Assembly: GCA_020403245.1 (NCBI GenBank)
Contig: JADBYA010000020.1
Coordinates: 1 to 46,301, forward strand
Length of the DNA stretch: 46,301 bases
Direction: 5' to 3'
Origin: Flavobacterium sp.
GTDB lineage: Bacteria > Bacteroidota > Bacteroidia > Flavobacteriales > Flavobacteriaceae
Shown here piece after piece: positions 32,451 through 40,792 of the stretch. A program made the translations under genes and the position numbers. The number at the start of each line of letters is the position of its first letter. Positions within the stretch are counted from its first letter, which is position 1. The notes under the pieces are model-generated. The model did not search any database, was not told the origin of the DNA, and worked only from the letters and a program-made list of their open reading frames with translations.

Positions 32451-33719
32451 ATGAATAACAACGTTTCTATCACTTTATCACTTGACAAAAGAAGAATAAA
32501 AACAAACGGAAAGTTTCCACTTAAGATTTGCGTTTGTCAAAAATATCCAAAAAAACAAAAATACTTTCCCACCAAATACGAGTTTGATGAAGAAGAATAC
32601 GCTAAAATAATTTATCCATCTAAGGAGAAAAGAGAAAAAGCAACTATAACAAAATTAAGAGAGGAATTAACATTAGTTAAGAAGAAGGCTGTTGATGTTG
32701 CTGATAAAATTGTTCCGTTTGATTTTGATTTTTTTAATAAGAAACTTTATGTAACCGAGAGCCAAGAATCTGATGTCTTTTATCAGTATGATTTATACAT
32801 AAAAAAATTAATTAAAGAAGGAAGAATTAAAACAGCAAATAGTAACTACGAGTGTAGTAAAAAGGCTTTAATAAATTTTCAAATATTCAAAAATAACAAA
32901 GCCCCTCATTTGTTAGACTTTAAAAGTGTTAACGTTCAATTTTTAGATGATTTTGAGAGGTATTTCGTGGAGATTCAAAAAGGCTCAATTTCAACTGTTG
33001 GCTCTTATCTGCGCCCCTTAAGAGCAATCTTTAACATCGCTTTAGAGCACAATATTATCAATAATAATTATTACCCTTTTGGAAAAGGCAGATATGTAAT
33101 CCCTTCAGGTTCAAAAGTTAAAAAAGCATTATATAAGGAAGAGTTAGACCTTTTGTATAATGCAACTCCTCTTACAATGGAGCAAGAAATTGCAAAAGAT
33201 TTTTGGTTTTTTTCCTATGTGTGTTATGGCATGAATGTTAAAGACATCTGTCTATTACGATTTGAGAATATAAAAAAAGACACCATTCAATTTATTAGAG
33301 CAAAAACTAAGAAAAGTAAAAGAACAAACATTCATCCAATTGTAATTCCATTAATTGATGACGCTTATAGAGTATTAAAAAAATACTCCATTACATCAAA
33401 TAACAAAAGTGATTTTGTATTTGGAAAAATATCTGATGGAATGACAGAAACTGAAAAATCGAAAAAAATAGATGCGTTTAATAAATTTATTAGTCAACAC
33501 ATAAAACTTTTGGCAAAATCTGTTGGTTTAGACTCTGATATATCTACCATTTGGGCTCGACATTCATTTGCAACTATGGTCATTAATAGTGGCTCTATGG
33601 AGTTGGCTCAAGAGTGTTTAGGTCACGCTTCAAAAAAAACTACGGAAGCGTATTTTTCAGGTTTCGCTCCTAACACTTTGAAGGATATTTCTAAAAGTAT
33701 AATGAGTTTTAAAAAGTAA
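32451..33719 (+). CDS. Tyrosine recombinase (phage-type integrase)
   Basis: A 422-residue site-specific recombinase of the Bacteroidota SAM-like group, probably the integrase acting at the tRNA-Asn site beside it. The N-terminal half binds DNA arms and core (LDDFERYFVEIQKGS region); the C-terminal half is catalytic: Lys of the beta-hairpin (RAKTKKSKR), Arg370 (ARHSFATM), His392 (CLGHASKK) and the nucleophile Tyr401 (TEAYFSGF). The first catalytic Arg is replaced in YGMNVKDICLL by Asn, and the His three residues before Arg370 by Ile; variants like this occur in Bacteroidota recombinases as I recall. Own promoter; the next gene starts 4 bp after it. Confidence 0.92.
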   Translation: MNNNVSITLSLDKRRIKTNGKFPLKICVCQKYPKKQKYFPTKYEFDEEEYAKIIYPSKEKREKATITKLREELTLVKKKAVDVADKIVPFDFDFFNKKLYVTESQESDVFYQYDLYIKKLIKEGRIKTANSNYECSKKALINFQIFKNNKAPHLLDFKSVNVQFLDDFERYFVEIQKGSISTVGSYLRPLRAIFNIALEHNIINNNYYPFGKGRYVIPSGSKVKKALYKEELDLLYNATPLTMEQEIAKDFWFFSYVCYGMNVKDICLLRFENIKKDTIQFIRAKTKKSKRTNIHPIVIPLIDDAYRVLKKYSITSNNKSDFVFGKISDGMTETEKSKKIDAFNKFISQHIKLLAKSVGLDSDISTIWARHSFATMVINSGSMELAQECLGHASKKTTEAYFSGFAPNTLKDISKSIMSFKK

Positions 33720-33723
33720 TCAG

Positions 33724-34524
33724 ATGGAAAATCAATTAGCAGAATTTTATCAAAATTTTATACAAAATTCTCTTATGCCTAAGGAAAGAGAAGACTATAA
33801 TTTTGCATTAAAAACTTTTAAATTAACTCAAGAGAATTTCCTTGAGTTATTAGAAGACATTATAGATAACCACTTTATTGAAGTTGATGGGGAAATAATT
33901 CCTGACTTATCAAATTTAGCGAAGTCAAAACTTATTAAATCATTAGGTCCTTATGACAACTCTAAAATTAAAAAGGAGCAAGTTGCTTTAAGAAGCATAA
34001 ACCAACATTTATTATCCCTTTTTACAGTTGTAAAAAACCACAACTTCAAGACAGGCTTGGTAGACGAAGATTATAATCGAAAAACTGAAAATGCTAATAA
34101 AGTACTATTTGAAAGATTTGCTCATTTAAATAATCCGACAGAAAAAGTAGAGGATATTAAAGGTCAACATTCTTTTATTATAAAAAAATTAATGTCAGCA
34201 AATACAACTTTAGAAATTTTAAAGAAGTTGAAAAATCATAACCTTGTTGATGCTGTTACATCAACATCAAAATTCCAAAAAATATTTTCAGGAGATAAAA
34301 TTCTGAATGATGAAAAGGTAGATTGGATAGGCACGAAAAAAGAATTAAAAATCTTTTTACAGAGTCTAAAACCAAAACTGAGAATTGACTCTAATATTTA
34401 CTACACGGCTATTAGATGCTTTACCATAAACGGTAAAGAGATTATCAAAACTGCTGAAATCTCAAATTCATCAGGCACATCATCAAAAAAACAAATAATA
34501 GAAGACACTATTTTCCTTTTTTAA
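33724..34524 (+). CDS. Uncharacterised protein with an RteC-like C-terminal motif
   Basis: A 266-residue, mostly helical, Lys-rich protein starting 4 bp behind the recombinase gene, so the two are probably co-expressed. I do not recognise the family with certainty. Residues 199-215 (VDWIGTKKELKIFLQSL) resemble the 'WTGxKxxLIELIxAL' motif near the end of RteC-type proteins, which control excision of Bacteroides conjugative transposons. The N-terminal ~100 residues are acidic and helical without motifs. A role in control of excision or transfer is inferred from position and that one motif. Confidence 0.5.
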   Translation: MENQLAEFYQNFIQNSLMPKEREDYNFALKTFKLTQENFLELLEDIIDNHFIEVDGEIIPDLSNLAKSKLIKSLGPYDNSKIKKEQVALRSINQHLLSLFTVVKNHNFKTGLVDEDYNRKTENANKVLFERFAHLNNPTEKVEDIKGQHSFIIKKLMSANTTLEILKKLKNHNLVDAVTSTSKFQKIFSGDKILNDEKVDWIGTKKELKIFLQSLKPKLRIDSNIYYTAIRCFTINGKEIIKTAEISNSSGTSSKKQIIEDTIFLF

Positions 34525-34525
34525 A

Positions 34526-34618
34526 ATTCGAACAGAAAATAAATACTTTAAATTTTATTTATCTTTAAGATATTTAATATCAACATTTTACATATTCGAA
34601 AATTCGAAGTGATTCGAA
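34526..34618. repeat. Iteron-like ATTCGAA repeats
   Basis: ATTCGAA occurs at 34526, 34594, 34602 and 34612. The last three lie within 25 bp, spaced 8 and 10 bp, in very AT-rich DNA directly upstream of the HTH and Rep-like genes. The arrangement suggests a replication origin or the operator of the HTH protein. Confidence 0.55.
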
Positions 34619-34676
34619 TTATCAATAAATCCCACCGATATTTCACAATAATTTTACGGCAAATAAACGTAGAATT

Positions 34677-35003
34677 ATGGACTTATCTTCCCCCTTATTC
34701 TCACTTACTGTAAGTGAATTTTCCGCATTAATGCAGGAACAGTTTAAACTTTTCCAAATACCCAATGTTAAGAAAGATGTAGTTTTCGAGACCGATGATG
34801 TTGATATTAATTGGGTTTCAGAAAATTTAAAAATGCCTATATCAACTATTCGCACTAAAGTGAGTAGAATGGAGATGCCTTGTAAAAAAAGGGGTAAACC
34901 AATGGGATTTAGCAAAAAAGAAACAATCGAGTGGGTTGAAAAAGGAAGACCTAAAGTTATCCAAGAAATTGACTTTGCGCCAACAAGAAAAAACAAAAAA
35001 TAA
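34677..35003 (+). CDS. Small helix-turn-helix protein
   Basis: A 108-residue protein. The middle (about 45-85) looks like a winged-helix or MerR/excisionase-type HTH: DINWVSENLKMPISTIRTKV, followed by the basic wing MPCKKRGKPMGF and SKKETIEWVEKG. The start is acidic and hydrophobic and could dimerise. It lies 10 bp before the Rep-like gene and behind the ATTCGAA repeats, as a copy-control or excision factor might. The function is inferred. Confidence 0.6.
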   Translation: MDLSSPLFSLTVSEFSALMQEQFKLFQIPNVKKDVVFETDDVDINWVSENLKMPISTIRTKVSRMEMPCKKRGKPMGFSKKETIEWVEKGRPKVIQEIDFAPTRKNKK

Positions 35004-35013
35004 CAAACTAACT

Positions 35014-35613
35014 ATGATACATATTTACTCAAAAACCTTTTCGAGAAGGACAAAAGAAGGAATAAAATCCATACGTAGAGCAACAAGTATAAAAGTTTAT
35101 GAAGATGAAACCAATCAACAAAGGATTCATTTCACCGACCTCGAGGTCATCAAATATAATCGAGGAAAGAAGATTAGACTTTTCTTTGAAACTTACTCGT
35201 GCAGGGAAAGATATTCCTTAATAGAATACGTAATTGACCATAATGACAACGACAAGTTAGACAGGTTCTTTTTTGCACTTAAAAAGGCTTTAAAAGAAAA
35301 CGGGTCTGAACTACTTGGATATATTCGACTTGTCGATATTGGATTAAATGGTGGCGTCCATCATCACATAGTCGTAGCGATAAATTATATTGATGTAAAA
35401 GGCGATGAATTACCAAAGCATCTTAAAAGAACTTTTAACGGTAAAAAAGTACACGGACAGTTTGTGAGAAATATTAAAAAAATAATAAACTATTATGTGC
35501 CGAAGGAGATTGTCGAATTAGGCATCAGAAAAAGAACGTTTGTTCGGTCGCAAAAGTATAAAGAAATCAAAGCAAACTCTTTAAACATTAATGATAAAAT
35601 ATTACTCGATTAA
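35014..35613 (+). CDS. Candidate HUH-type replication initiator
   Basis: A 199-residue basic protein. Two segments fit the HUH endonuclease superfamily of rolling-circle initiators: a hydrophobic strand with three His (GGVHHHIVVAI, His116-His118) and a downstream Tyr motif (INYYVPKE, Tyr160, Tyr161, Lys164). The spacing of about 42 residues is plausible for this superfamily. Upstream, RIRLFF-like and GYIRLVDIG strands fit the fold. The ATG at 35014 is chosen, 10 bp behind the HTH gene; the frame extends upstream but overlaps that gene. It could initiate replication or transfer of the element, or derive from a single-stranded DNA phage. Family assignment is from motifs only. Confidence 0.55.
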   Translation: MIHIYSKTFSRRTKEGIKSIRRATSIKVYEDETNQQRIHFTDLEVIKYNRGKKIRLFFETYSCRERYSLIEYVIDHNDNDKLDRFFFALKKALKENGSELLGYIRLVDIGLNGGVHHHIVVAINYIDVKGDELPKHLKRTFNGKKVHGQFVRNIKKIINYYVPKEIVELGIRKRTFVRSQKYKEIKANSLNINDKILLD

Positions 35614-35647
35614 AAAAACAAATACTAACATTTTAAAACGATTTACA

Positions 35648-36019
35648 ATGCTAAACAACTCAACAAAATCAAAGGTTTGTCCGTATTCAAACAAACTATT
35701 TGAAGCCAAGCGACAAAATCAAGTATTCGCATCGGCTGAAGACCGAATAGCGTATCATAACGAACAGAATAATTCACTGCGAAAAAAGTTAAGTTTTACC
35801 AACAAAAAAATACTCAAGAATTATAAAATTGCCGATGAAATATTAGGAGATTTTACCGATGTATCAGTGCATCGAGAATATTTGAAAGGGAAGGGCTTCA
35901 GTTTTACCGTTTTTACGAATCTTACACAAATAAAAGATGAACTTGTTTTCGGTTTATTTGATATTGCTTTTATGAAATTACCCAACGAAGATTATTACTA
36001 TTTATACCGAGCAAAATGA
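35648..36019 (+). CDS. Uncharacterised small protein with a decayed zinc-ribbon-like start
   Basis: 123 residues from the ATG at 35648; an earlier in-frame start at 35591 would overlap the Rep-like gene. Residues 8-38 (VCPYSNKLFEAKRQNQVFAS, then EDRIAYHN) follow the pattern of small zinc ribbons 'CxxCGxxFxxxRxxxKFCSxxCRxxYHN', but all Cys except one are gone. The rest is mixed alpha/beta without known motifs. It overlaps the next gene by 4 bp (ATGA), so it belongs to the same operon. Confidence 0.55.
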   Translation: MLNNSTKSKVCPYSNKLFEAKRQNQVFASAEDRIAYHNEQNNSLRKKLSFTNKKILKNYKIADEILGDFTDVSVHREYLKGKGFSFTVFTNLTQIKDELVFGLFDIAFMKLPNEDYYYLYRAK

Positions 36020-36216
36020 TAGACTACGATTTAAACAACATAAAGATTTTACCTGCCAACCATATCGCTTTTAAAGATTATGATTATGTGGTAGGTGTGG
36101 ACAAAAAAAACAAAGTATTTGAAAACGTGATTCTTGGAGTTATTGGTGCAGGTACATTAGTATTAATATATTATGTGGTAAAATATGCCGACGAGAGATA
36201 TAAAAAACAAAATTAG
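36016..36216 (+). CDS. Small single-span membrane protein
   Basis: 66 residues; one strong transmembrane helix (about 35-58, NVILGVIGAGTLVLIYYVV) followed by a charged tail (KYADERYKKQN). The N-terminal part is polar with several Asp. ATGA overlap with the gene before it. Family not recognised. Its size, position behind a Rep-like gene and topology resemble small membrane or coat-like proteins of single-stranded DNA phages, but that is a guess. Confidence 0.6.
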   Translation: MIDYDLNNIKILPANHIAFKDYDYVVGVDKKNKVFENVILGVIGAGTLVLIYYVVKYADERYKKQN

Positions 36217-36226
36217 TATTGGTAAT

Positions 36227-36391
36227 ATGAACCAAATACTGAAAGAACAATTGCTTAAAGACAAGTATGTAAAAACTGCATTGTATGTTGTTGGTGGTGT
36301 TCTTGGATTGTTCGCATTAGGTTTCGTTTTCAAAGCAGTCAACTATACTGCCCACAATTTCAAAAATCTAAATGCTACTTTAAAAAGATAA
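36227..36391 (+). CDS. Very small single-span membrane protein
   Basis: 54 residues from ATG 36227, which follows the previous stop by 10 bp; an in-frame start at 36185 would overlap the previous gene by 32 bp. One transmembrane helix (about 17-38: TALYVVGGVLGLFALGFVFK) with a Lys-rich start and a basic end (NATLKR). Not recognised. It forms a pair with the 66-residue membrane protein before it. Confidence 0.55.
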   Translation: MNQILKEQLLKDKYVKTALYVVGGVLGLFALGFVFKAVNYTAHNFKNLNATLKR

Positions 36392-36477
36392 AAATAGAGT
36401 ACACCCAAAATTGTGAATGGATAATGAAGTCTCCAAGAAACTTTTAACAACCAAAACAGTCAATTTTAAACAATAAT

Positions 36478-36495
36478 AGGGTGTCGATATACCCT
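36478..36495. promoter_or_regulatory. Palindrome before the serine recombinase gene
   Basis: AGGGT and ACCCT flank an 8-bp centre (GTCGATAT) that continues part of the symmetry. It ends 18 bp before the ATG. Serine recombinases often act at, or are controlled from, such sites next to their own gene, so this may be a res subsite or an operator. Confidence 0.45.
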
Positions 36496-36513
36496 AACTA
36501 TAAAATGTGAGAA

Positions 36514-37131
36514 ATGAATATACTTTATACAAGAATTTCGACAGTTGAACAAAATAATACCCGACAAGTTCAAAATGCCAAAGATTTTGATTTTGTCATT
36601 GAAGACAAATGCTCGGGAGCAACTCCATTTTTTGAACGTGATGGAGGTAAACGAATTGAAAAGATGATTTCAAAGAATCAAGTAACGAAAATATCAGTTC
36701 ATCAAATTGACCGATTGGGTAGAAACCTTTTGGATATTCTCAACACTTGTGCCTACTTCAATAAAAAAGGTATCTGTATTCATTTTATTCAACAGGGAAT
36801 TAAAACACTTAACGATGATGGAACTGAAAATCCGATTTCTAAAATGATTATTTCTGTACTTGGTGTAGTAAGTGAAATGGAACGGAATCTTATTAGAGAG
36901 CGACAAGCCGAAGGAGTAGCAATAGCCAAAGCAAAAGGGGTTTATAAAGGGCGTGTTATAGGAACAAGAGAATCTAATTTACATTTCCTAAATAAACCAA
37001 AAGTAAAACTTGCTATTGAATATCTTAATAGGGGAATGAAAGGTGTCGAAGTGCAAAAATTGGCATTGTTACATCCCAATACTATAACCAAGATTAAAAA
37101 ATTAAATCAGTTAGTAAACAATGAAAAATAA
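36514..37131 (+). CDS. Serine recombinase (resolvase family)
   Basis: A 205-residue resolvase/invertase. Catalytic Ser9 and Arg7 are in YTRISTVEQN; the other conserved Arg residues are in QIDRLGRNLLDI and SEMERNLIRERQAEG. The long E-helix is followed by a short C-terminal HTH (GMKGVEVQKLALLHPNTITK). It may resolve multimers of the element or invert DNA nearby. It overlaps the next gene by 11 bp. Confidence 0.93.
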   Translation: MNILYTRISTVEQNNTRQVQNAKDFDFVIEDKCSGATPFFERDGGKRIEKMISKNQVTKISVHQIDRLGRNLLDILNTCAYFNKKGICIHFIQQGIKTLNDDGTENPISKMIISVLGVVSEMERNLIRERQAEGVAIAKAKGVYKGRVIGTRESNLHFLNKPKVKLAIEYLNRGMKGVEVQKLALLHPNTITKIKKLNQLVNNEK

Positions 37132-37573
37132 ATTCAAGTTAGGACAAATACTAACAGAAAAAGGTAATTTGAAAAAACCTCTTAATCAACGTTACTATTA
37201 TGTTGTCATTCAGGAAGAAACAAATGACAAATATTTGGTAATTCAACCCATTAATTCAAACCCTACATATATTTCAGGGGCTTCAATTAACCCAATAAAT
37301 ACCGAAGATTTGATAGAAACTGAGTTAAAAGCCTCCTATATTCTTCATCAGGAGATTACAGTAATGGACTCTTTCTTTGAAGAAACTGTGACTTCTATTG
37401 CGCTTGGATTTGAAGGAAAAGATAGAATTGTAAAGTTCACTTCCGTAAACGATGATTTAGTCGGAAATGTCTATTACGAAATAAAATGCCCAAAAAATAC
37501 AACTATGTCAGGCTATTTGTATTACGACTTTCACCACAAAGAAAATTTTTTTAAGCCACCCTTCCAAAATTAG
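37121..37573 (+). CDS. Uncharacterised protein, possibly PemK-like
   Basis: 150 residues, starting inside the end of the serine recombinase gene. The order of short strands resembles the PemK/MazF barrel: GQIL near the start, RYYYVVIQEE in place of 'RPxxVIS', YLVIQPINS in place of 'VxVxPITS', and LKASYILHQEITVMD in place of 'L.KxSYV...I'. The similarity is weak and the rest (IVKFTSVNDDLVGNVYYEIK) does not help. No antitoxin gene is adjacent. Its 3' end overlaps hsdR tail-to-tail by 23 bp. Confidence 0.45.
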   Translation: MKNKFKLGQILTEKGNLKKPLNQRYYYVVIQEETNDKYLVIQPINSNPTYISGASINPINTEDLIETELKASYILHQEITVMDSFFEETVTSIALGFEGKDRIVKFTSVNDDLVGNVYYEIKCPKNTTMSGYLYYDFHHKENFFKPPFQN

Positions 37574-40500
37574 CATACCTCGTTTTGAAGTAATCAAACA
37601 ATATCTCTGTCTTTACAATTCTATCTCCATCGCTGAATGTCGGAAAAGGTAATTTTGTATATAAGTGGTCATTAATCGCTTTTTTAACAGCCGATGCTGT
37701 TTGTGTTTTCTCTGACCAATACTCCACTTTAAACTCGTTGTTTTTTAGATGTTCCAATAGTTTCCTTGCGGTATATTTTACCTCAACTTTTTCCTTGTCG
37801 GAGATTTTTTTATCTCGGTTTAGCATATCAAAAACTGTTAATTCATCTTCATCTAACAACTCACGTTCTGCTCTTTTTTCTTCTTCTGACAAATCTCCTA
37901 ACAACAATATTAAGGCATCGAACAACTCTTTTACAGTGGCATATTCTTTACCATTATTGTAGTTTTCAATAATTTCTTGATAACGTTCGTAAAAATCAAT
38001 TCGCATCGGATTTTGGTCAAGTAAGCGATTCATTTTCTTGGCTACACGGTCTTTCAATGATTGAACAGCAATATTCTTGTTGCCTTCAATTTTCAAAAAT
38101 TCCTCTTCAATTTTCTTGAAGTCTAAACCACTTAAATCTATTTTTTGCCCGTATCCTTCGGCTTGTTCCATTAAAATATTCAAACTCTCTATGGATTCGT
38201 TAACAACATTCTGTACTCGGGAAACGATATGAGTGACATCGGCTTCGTCAATCTTGTCATTCATTAATGAATACAAGGCGTTTATAGCATCTCTTTTGTC
38301 TTTGTAATCATATATTGTTTTATCAGGCATTAATGCCTTGTATTTCTTGAATACCTCTCTTGCCAAAATGCCAAATTTATTTCGAGTTTCGTCATTTTTG
38401 CAAAGTGCATTATAACCCTCTTCAATGTATTTAATTCGATACAAATTATCATCGGCATTAACGATCGAAATTAATTTAAACTTACAATCATCTGCCAAAA
38501 ATAATTCAGTTGCTTGAATGGTTTCATCCAAATCGGCAATCAGCTCTTCTAATGGTCTCACAGGAACATCTTCTGTTCCGCTTGGTGTTCCTTTACTTCC
38601 ACTATCGCCATAAATGGCTAATGCTTCTAATAATGCCTTGTAGGTTTCTATATAGTCAACAATAAGACCGTTGTTTTTATCTTCGTGGACTCTGTTGGCT
38701 CTTGCTATGGTTTGCATCAAAGTATGAGACTTCATTGGCTTATCTAAATACAAAGTAGATAAACTCTTGACATCAAACCCTGTAATCCACATAGCGCACA
38801 CAATAGCAATTCGGAATGGGTGGTTTTCAGCCTTGAAATCTTCTTCAAGGTTACGAGTATTCATTTTCAAGCGGTGCGGTTCTATATCCAATCCCCACGC
38901 TTCAAATTTATCTATTTCATTCTGTTCGTGACTTACTACTACACTAATTTCAGTTTCTTTAGCCCAATCCCATTCTCGCTGTTGCGAAAGTTGTTCCTGC
39001 AAATCTGTAATTTTTTCGATTTCCTTTTTACGGGTTTCCAAATAGACTGCCCATTCTTCAGAAATCAAATCATACATTTTAACGGCAGTTACTTTATCCA
39101 TAGCAACAAACATCGCTTTGCCTTTGTAACCTCTTCCATTAAAATGCGTAACCACATCTTTAGCAATTGCTCGTAGTCGCTTCTCTGCTGTAAGTATTGG
39201 ATATTCTCTTGCAAATAGTTTAGTGAGTTTGGCTTGTTGGTCATCGTCTAATTCTTCCTGCTCAATTGCTTCTCTAATTTGCTCGTTGATTATTGGATTG
39301 TCTAACCGTAACTTTTCTCCTCTGTTCTCATAATACAGTGGTACAGTTGCACCATCTTCTATCGAACGCTTGAAATCATATTTAGAAACATACACTCCAA
39401 ATATTCTGCGGGTTATTTCATCGTCTTTAAACAAGGGTGTACCTGTAAATCCTATAAATGAAGCATTTGGTAACGCTTTACGCATATTCATTGCTAATGA
39501 ACCGCCCTGAGTGCGATGAGATTCGTCAGAAATCACGATAATATTTTCCCTTTCGGTTATAACCTCATCAAAGTTGAATTTATGAATTAACGAGAAAATA
39601 TAGCGTTGGTCGGTCTTCAACAATTCTATTAAATGCGCTCCACTTGTGGCTTTAACATTTAAATCTTGAACTGCTCCAACTCCTGTAAAGGTTTTGTATA
39701 TCTGTGAATCTAATTCGTTTCTGTCTGTAACTAATAAGAAAGTAAAACCGCCTCCTAAAGCACGTAATATCTTTTGGCAAAGGAATACCATAGAGTAACT
39801 CTTACCACTGCCTTGCGTATGCCAAAACACACCTAATTTCTGTGCATCTTCTTTGGAGACTAATCCATTCTTGGCTTGTTCTTGAACGGAAACAAAATGT
39901 TCTACTGCCTTGTTTACTCCAATAAACTGATGGTTTCTTGCAATCAATTTTACAATAGAACCAATAGAATTATCAAACAGCACAAAGTTCTCGAACAAAT
40001 CCATCATTCGATTTTTCTCGCAAACTCCTTTTAGAATTCCATCTAAACTGATAATACCTTCTTGTTCTTCAGTGATACGTTTCCAATCGTGGAAATGTTC
40101 GTATTTAGAAGTGATTGCACCAATCTTACTTTCAAAACCATTACTTAAAATAATAAAGGCGTTGGTATGAAACATTTTCGGAATGGTCTGTTTGTAATCT
40201 TTCAAATTGGTTTCAAAAGCCACTTTAATTTTACGGTAGTGTGCTTTGAGTTCAATAAACAACAAAGGAATACCATTTACAAAACCAACAATATCAGGAC
40301 GCTTTCTGCGTTTCGATTTGCCTTCAACCCATAATTGTTGTACTGCAAGAAAGTTGTTATTTTCTATTTTGTCAAAATCAAAAACCTTAATTTTCTTGTT
40401 ACGAATAATTTCGCCTCTATCATTCTTGTAAGTTACAGGAATACCTTCTTTCAAGAAGTTGTGTTTCTCAAAGTTTAAATCGGATAAACTTTTGGTAGCA

Positions 40501-40748
40501 TCATCACTATTAATGATTTCATAAGCCAATTCATAAGCGGAAACAGGAAGATTCGGATTTAGTTTTTGGATTGCCCCCAAAAACCTATTTTTTAGTAAAA
40601 CATCTGCTTCACTATGTCTACCAATAGTACCGTTTTCACCAAAGGTTTCCCCTTGATAGACATTGGCAATCTCCCATTGTAATTGATGTTTAAAAATATC
40701 AATACAAGTCTGTTCAATCAATTGGTCTTCTGAATAGTTGTTTCCCAT
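37551..40748 (-). CDS. hsdR: Type I restriction enzyme R subunit
   Basis: Motor and nuclease subunit of a type I restriction system: it moves DNA with ATP and cuts unmethylated foreign DNA. 1,065 residues from ATG 40748; an in-frame TTG 18 bp earlier is less likely. Visible: the nuclease centre with Pro151-Asp152 and Glu166-Leu-Lys168 (RRKRPDIVGF, LFIELKAHY), Walker A (HTQGSGKSYSM, Lys316), the DEAD-like box (ISDESHRTQ), motif III (FTGTPL) and the late helicase motif region (IARANRVHEDKNNG). The C-terminal helical part would bind the methylase. Complete. It is last in the hsd operon, 44 bp after the unknown membrane protein gene. Confidence 0.96.
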   Translation of the reverse strand: MGNNYSEDQLIEQTCIDIFKHQLQWEIANVYQGETFGENGTIGRHSEADVLLKNRFLGAIQKLNPNLPVSAYELAYEIINSDDATKSLSDLNFEKHNFLKEGIPVTYKNDRGEIIRNKKIKVFDFDKIENNNFLAVQQLWVEGKSKRRKRPDIVGFVNGIPLLFIELKAHYRKIKVAFETNLKDYKQTIPKMFHTNAFIILSNGFESKIGAITSKYEHFHDWKRITEEQEGIISLDGILKGVCEKNRMMDLFENFVLFDNSIGSIVKLIARNHQFIGVNKAVEHFVSVQEQAKNGLVSKEDAQKLGVFWHTQGSGKSYSMVFLCQKILRALGGGFTFLLVTDRNELDSQIYKTFTGVGAVQDLNVKATSGAHLIELLKTDQRYIFSLIHKFNFDEVITERENIIVISDESHRTQGGSLAMNMRKALPNASFIGFTGTPLFKDDEITRRIFGVYVSKYDFKRSIEDGATVPLYYENRGEKLRLDNPIINEQIREAIEQEELDDDQQAKLTKLFAREYPILTAEKRLRAIAKDVVTHFNGRGYKGKAMFVAMDKVTAVKMYDLISEEWAVYLETRKKEIEKITDLQEQLSQQREWDWAKETEISVVVSHEQNEIDKFEAWGLDIEPHRLKMNTRNLEEDFKAENHPFRIAIVCAMWITGFDVKSLSTLYLDKPMKSHTLMQTIARANRVHEDKNNGLIVDYIETYKALLEALAIYGDSGSKGTPSGTEDVPVRPLEELIADLDETIQATELFLADDCKFKLISIVNADDNLYRIKYIEEGYNALCKNDETRNKFGILAREVFKKYKALMPDKTIYDYKDKRDAINALYSLMNDKIDEADVTHIVSRVQNVVNESIESLNILMEQAEGYGQKIDLSGLDFKKIEEEFLKIEGNKNIAVQSLKDRVAKKMNRLLDQNPMRIDFYERYQEIIENYNNGKEYATVKELFDALILLLGDLSEEEKRAERELLDEDELTVFDMLNRDKKISDKEKVEVKYTARKLLEHLKNNEFKVEYWSEKTQTASAVKKAINDHLYTKLPFPTFSDGDRIVKTEILFDYFKTRYANFGRVA

Positions 40749-40792
40749 ATTATTTTTTACAAGCAACTGTCTTTTTATTGTTTTGATATGAA

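Noticed and set aside
34526..34618. CRISPR array
   Set aside because: ATTCGAA units are 7 bp with 1-3 bp or long irregular gaps; there are no spacer-sized intervals and no cas genes in the window.
34936..35013. Longer N-terminus for the Rep-like protein
   Set aside because: It overlaps the HTH gene in another frame and reads as low-complexity Lys/Gln sequence; the ATG at 35014 is well placed.
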